NCBI GenBank assembly: GCA_964585535.1
Contig: CAZPDW010000082.1
Coordinates: 1-9,380, forward strand
DNA: 9,380 bases
Source: JAUVYV01 sp964585535
GTDB lineage: Bacteria > Planctomycetota > Phycisphaerae > Sedimentisphaerales > Anaerobacaceae
Direction of reading: 5' to 3'
Below, in pieces: positions 6,281-9,380 of the stretch. A program made the translations under genes and the position numbers. Within the stretch, counting starts at the first letter, position 1. Every line of letters starts with the position of its first letter. The notes under the pieces are model-generated. The model ran no database searches. It saw only the letters and a program-made list of their open reading frames with translations, and was not told the origin of the DNA.

Positions 6281-7851
6281 AAAAATTACTATTTAATATT
6301 TACTATTTACTATTGCCGAACCAGCTTGCTCAAATAGCCAATAGTAAATTGAAAATAGTAAATCTTCTCTGCGTATTTGTCCTTTTAGTACTTTTCACCG
6401 CCCCCGGCGACGCCGCTGCACAGGACTTGCCCGCCGAGGCGGACGTCGGACTCGACAGCTCCGTGGTAATGATTAGAAGCGTCGGCCAGGACTTCGACTA
6501 CTCTGCACCCTGGAAACAGAAGATGATGACCCAGGGCCTCGGCTCGGGCTTTGTCATTGAGGGCGGCCGCGTCCTCACAAACGCCCATAACGTCAGCAAT
6601 AACAAATACCTCGAACTGCAAAAGGAAAATGTCGCCAAAAAGTATCCCGCGAAAGTGGCTTTTCTTGCCCACGATTGCGACCTGGCGCTCCTCACCATCG
6701 ATGACCCGACCTTCTTTGACGATACCGTCGCCCTGGACCTTGCCGGTATCCCGCAGCTCAACACCACCGTTTCGACCTATGGCTTTCCCGTCGGCGGCCG
6801 ACGCATCTCCGTCACCGAAGGCGTCGTCTCCAGGGTGCAAATGGATGCTTACGCCCACACCAGGGCCGACTCGCACCTGGTAATACAAACCGATGCCGCA
6901 ATAAACCCGGGCAACAGCGGCGGCCCGGTAATCCAAAACGGCAAGGTCGTCGGCGTCGCCTTCCAGGGACTGCGGCAGGCCGAAAATATCGGATATATGA
7001 TTCCCACAACCGTCATAAAACACTTCCTCACCGATATCGAAGACGGCAAATATGACGGGTTCGGCTCGCTCGGCGTTATCCTCTACCCGGGCCTGCACAG
7101 CCCCGGCTACAAAGCTTATCTCAATGTCCCCCCGGACGCCCAGGGCGTGGTCGTAATTCAAACCCTTATGCACAGTTCCGCCGAGTCGATACTTCGGCCC
7201 GGCGACGTCCTGACGCGAATAGACGATTACGACATAGACAACGACGGCAGGGTCGAGATTTACGGACTGCGGCTCGGCCTTTCCGAAGCCGTCGAGACCA
7301 GACAAATCGGTGAAACGGTCCGGCTGTCGTTTTATCGTCAGGGCAAACTGACCGAAGCGGCCGCGACCGTTGCGCTTAACAGGCCCGTGTTCGAGTATGC
7401 CAGGCAGTATGACAAAACGCCTCGCTATGTCTGTTTCGCAGGCCTGGTATTTGTGCCCGCCACACGCAATCTGCTTGAGACCGCCGGGCCGGACTGGCTC
7501 GAAAATATCCCTTTTGAGCTGCGGTACCTGTTCCAGAACTCCATACAGCTTAATACCGACAGGCAGCGAAAAGAGTACGTCGTCCTGAGCAAGATTATGC
7601 CCGATGAGGCCAACGCCTACGCCGCCGGCTTCAAAAGCCAGGTCCTCGAAAGCGTAAATGGAGCCGAAATTCATTCCCTCGATGACGTTTATCACGCATT
7701 CGAACAGCCGGTTGTTCAATTTTACACTATACGATTTATGTCTGTTCAGCGGCCCCTCATCATTGATGCCGCCTTGGCCGAAACCACTCAGCAGCTCATA
7801 CTGAAAAAATATGACATTCCCGAGCAGGCGATGTTGGAGCCACAGCCGTGA
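6277..7851 (+). CDS. Secreted Deg9/Deg10-like trypsin-fold serine protease with PDZ domains
   Basis: This 524-residue protein has an HtrA/Deg-type protease domain with a complete triad: H104 in TNAHNV, D135 in HDCDLALL, and S214 in the GNSGGPV oxyanion motif. A first PDZ-like domain spans about 262-365 (LRPGDVLTRIDD). The C-terminal part (about 383-490) has RYVCFAGLVF, EYVVLSKIMPDEAN and VLESVNGAEIHSLDD, matching the Do-like PDZ domain of plant Deg9/Deg10 rather than a DegP PDZ2. Residues 1-48 form a signal peptide with an oddly long n-region, hydrophobic core LLCVFVLLVLF (30-40) and likely cleavage after AAA before Q49. Residues about 4-29 are encoded by an inverted heptamer repeat. The product should degrade or process proteins outside the cytoplasm. 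It overlaps the PEGA gene and the pseudoprotease gene by 4 bases each. Protease family is confident; substrates are unknown. Confidence 0.92.
   Translation: MKKLLFNIYYLLLPNQLAQIANSKLKIVNLLCVFVLLVLFTAPGDAAAQDLPAEADVGLDSSVVMIRSVGQDFDYSAPWKQKMMTQGLGSGFVIEGGRVLTNAHNVSNNKYLELQKENVAKKYPAKVAFLAHDCDLALLTIDDPTFFDDTVALDLAGIPQLNTTVSTYGFPVGGRRISVTEGVVSRVQMDAYAHTRADSHLVIQTDAAINPGNSGGPVIQNGKVVGVAFQGLRQAENIGYMIPTTVIKHFLTDIEDGKYDGFGSLGVILYPGLHSPGYKAYLNVPPDAQGVVVIQTLMHSSAESILRPGDVLTRIDDYDIDNDGRVEIYGLRLGLSEAVETRQIGETVRLSFYRQGKLTEAAATVALNRPVFEYARQYDKTPRYVCFAGLVFVPATRNLLETAGPDWLENIPFELRYLFQNSIQLNTDRQRKEYVVLSKIMPDEANAYAAGFKSQVLESVNGAEIHSLDDVYHAFEQPVVQFYTIRFMSVQRPLIIDAALAETTQQLILKKYDIPEQAMLEPQP
6284..6363 (+). repeat. 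Inverted ATTTACT heptamer element inside the protease coding region
   Basis: Left arm (6284-6315): AATTACT, ATTTAAT, ATTTACT, ATTTACT, ATTG. Right arm (6331-6363), read on the minus strand: ATTTACT, ATTTTCA, ATTTACT, ATTGGCT, ATTTG. A 15-base non-repeat loop (6316-6330) lies between. Pairing blocks are 9 bases (6286-6294 with 6353-6361), 10 bases (6298-6307 with 6340-6349) and 5-6 bases next to the loop. From 6286 to 6363 the element is 78 bases, exactly 26 codons, so the frame is kept. It encodes the unusual n-region of the signal peptide. It belongs to the same family as the array at 4740-4788. Confidence 0.85.
7836..7839 (+). promoter_or_regulatory. Ribosome binding site for the pseudoprotease GTG start
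   Basis: GGAG lies 8 bases before the GTG at 7848, inside the end of the upstream protease gene. It supports a GTG start overlapping the previous stop codon (GTGA). Confidence 0.7.
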
Positions 7852-9344
7852 GAAAAAAAACCGTTTGCCGTTTTCTTCTGCCGGTTTGCATTTTAAGCTG
7901 CCTTGTTTGCCGTGCGGCGGCGCAGCCGGGCGATTCGGGTATGCGCGAGAAGATGACTCAGTCGCTGGTCTATCTCAATATATCGTCTTATCCCTTTGAC
8001 CAGCTTCGACCCTGGAAGTTCACCGACGTTCAGCAAAAGCGCGGCCTCGGTTGTGCTGTTGGCCGCTTCGACATAATCACCACCGCCTGGAACCTTACCG
8101 GTGCCCGGCTCATCAAGGTCTATCGGTTCGGCCAGAACGAATTTATCCCCGCAACCATAAAAATTATCGACTACGAAACAAACCTCGCACTGCTTCACCT
8201 TGACCCGAACGCCCTGGCCGAACCTCTCATACCGGTTAAGTTCGTCGAAAAGTTTCGCCGCGGCGCAAAGCTCAATTACTACTGGCTCAGCAAACAGGGA
8301 AATCTCGAAACGGGCCAGGGTTATCTCGACCGTGCAAGAGTTCGCCGGTCAACCGTATCCTTTGCATATCTGCTCAATTACATCGTCACCAACACCTCCA
8401 ACGAGACGGGCAGCGGACAGTTCTATTGTGACGGCCGGACGCCCATCGGTATCGCCTGCTGGAGCAGCGGCACAAAACAGGCGGCCTTAGTGCCGGCGGT
8501 AACAATCAACAACTTCCTCGCCGACGCCCGCGACGGCGACTACCACTCCGTACCCGTCGCCGGTTTTACGACGACCGAGCTTATCGACCCCGCCGTACGC
8601 TCCTTTCTGAAAATGCCGCCAACAATCAAAGACGGCTGTCTCGTCACCGACGTTCACACGCTGGGAACCGGCAGAAATTCGCTCAGGGCAAAAGACGTAA
8701 TACTCGCAATCGACGGCAGGCAAATCGACGCCCACAGCAGATTTCTGCACCCGCTCTACAGCCGAATCTTCTTTCATCACCTCCTCGGAACGCATAAAAT
8801 CGGCGATAATATAAAGTTTGACATCTGGCGAGACGGCACGCGCCGGAAGGTTGACGTCAAAGCCGAGAACTTCAGCGCTCAGCAGATGCTCATCCCATAT
8901 TATGAATACGACCGCCGGCCCGAGTATATTGTCACCGGCGGCTTCGTCTTTCAGCGGCTGACCAGGCCCTATCTGACAAGCTGGGGCCATGGCTGGGCCG
9001 GCAAGGTTACGCCCCATCTGTACCATTATTACCGCGATTTGGCCTTCAAACCGACCGACGAACGCCGTGACATCGTCATACTCAGCTACGTCCTGCCGGC
9101 CCAAATCAATCTCGGCTACAAGGACCTCGGCCGGCTCGTCGTCAAAAACTTCAACGGGATGAAAATCCACTCTATTGCTGATATCCTCACCGCGCAGAAA
9201 TTGGACCCCGGCTCAAAATACGATGTCGTCGAATTCGAGCTGGACAACCCCGAAGTGGTCATACCCCGCGAGCAGCTGCCCGCTGCTGATATCCTCATCG
9301 GCAGAAGCTACGGCATCCGCAAGCTCGTCAACGTCAACCCCTGA
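7848..9344 (+). CDS. Secreted pseudoprotease, paralogue of the adjacent Deg9-like protease
   Basis: This 498-residue protein follows the same plan as its neighbour: signal peptide (1-25, cleavage likely after AAA before Q26), trypsin-like domain, PDZ-like domain (about 236-340, LRAKDVILAIDG) and Do-like PDZ domain (about 358-465, PEYIVTGGFVF, DIVILSYVLPAQIN, VVKNFNGMKIHSIADI). Shared landmarks include PWK followed by GLG near the N-terminus. The catalytic sites have changed: TNAHNV is ITTAWNL here (His to Trp81), HDCDLALL is YETNLALL (Asp to Asn112), and GNSGGPV aligns to TGSGQFY, keeping Ser189 but losing the oxyanion motif. With no His or Asp the protein should not work as a normal serine protease. 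The frame is intact for 498 codons, so it looks maintained rather than decaying. It may regulate, hetero-oligomerise with, or present substrates to the active enzyme; that is inference. Confidence 0.88.
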   Translation: MRKKTVCRFLLPVCILSCLVCRAAAQPGDSGMREKMTQSLVYLNISSYPFDQLRPWKFTDVQQKRGLGCAVGRFDIITTAWNLTGARLIKVYRFGQNEFIPATIKIIDYETNLALLHLDPNALAEPLIPVKFVEKFRRGAKLNYYWLSKQGNLETGQGYLDRARVRRSTVSFAYLLNYIVTNTSNETGSGQFYCDGRTPIGIACWSSGTKQAALVPAVTINNFLADARDGDYHSVPVAGFTTTELIDPAVRSFLKMPPTIKDGCLVTDVHTLGTGRNSLRAKDVILAIDGRQIDAHSRFLHPLYSRIFFHHLLGTHKIGDNIKFDIWRDGTRRKVDVKAENFSAQQMLIPYYEYDRRPEYIVTGGFVFQRLTRPYLTSWGHGWAGKVTPHLYHYYRDLAFKPTDERRDIVILSYVLPAQINLGYKDLGRLVVKNFNGMKIHSIADILTAQKLDPGSKYDVVEFELDNPEVVIPREQLPAADILIGRSYGIRKLVNVNP

Positions 9345-9367
9345 ACACCGCCGATACCTCTGGTGTT
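9344..9367 (+). other. Short inverted repeat after the operon
   Basis: AACACC (9344-9349) and GGTGTT (9362-9367) are exact complements around a 12-base loop directly after the last stop codon. There is no T-run after it in the window and the stem is short, so calling it a terminator is not justified. It could be part of a transcript-end structure or chance. A TTGACA at 9366-9371 overlaps the right arm. Confidence 0.3.
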
Positions 9368-9380
9368 GACAGCAATGCCT

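Noticed and set aside
4740..6363. Heptamer arrays as ends of a transposon carrying the epimerase
   Set aside because: The flanking arrays differ in sequence, there are no terminal inverted repeats or transposase, and no target duplications are visible.
6385..7719. 444-codon open frame on the minus strand
   Set aside because: It is antisense to the active protease, which has a complete triad and PDZ domains. No family features are seen in the antisense product.

Overview
The window reads as part of a chromosome of moderately GC-rich bacterial DNA with all supported genes on the + strand. The style fits a planctomycete of the Phycisphaerae type: a Wzc-like autokinase beside a long TPR protein, a small PEGA-domain lipoprotein, large secreted Deg9-like proteases, and short heptamer repeat arrays between genes. 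This placement is inference from gene content and was not tested by any search.

Left half (1-5741), a polysaccharide assembly region. A long TPR protein, cut off by the left edge, is followed 13 bases later by a full-length polysaccharide co-polymerase/tyrosine autokinase (Wzz domain, coiled coil, two membrane segments, P-loop kinase, C-terminal tyrosines). An AT-rich heptamer array of 49 bases separates it from a UDP-sugar 4-epimerase of the WbpP/TviC type. Together they suggest synthesis of an extracellular or capsular polysaccharide: the epimerase supplies a UDP-sugar, the autokinase controls chain length and export, and the TPR protein is a likely scaffold.

Right half (5742-9344), a separate secreted-protein operon. 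A 137-base gap holds a second heptamer array of different sequence and a perfect TATAAT box. Then come three tightly coupled genes: a PEGA lipoprotein, a Deg9/Deg10-like serine protease with an intact His-Asp-Ser triad, and a diverged paralogue of that protease in which His has become Trp and Asp has become Asn while the Ser is kept. Both junctions are 4-base start/stop overlaps (ATGA and GTGA), each preceded by a Shine-Dalgarno motif, so the three products are probably made together. A lipoprotein, an active protease and its pseudoprotease partner is the best candidate in this window for an undescribed system.

The most unusual sequence-level feature is the third heptamer element. It is an inverted pair of ATTTACT-type arrays lying in frame inside the signal-peptide coding region of the active protease, where it adds 26 codons and could fold into a stem-loop just after the start codon.
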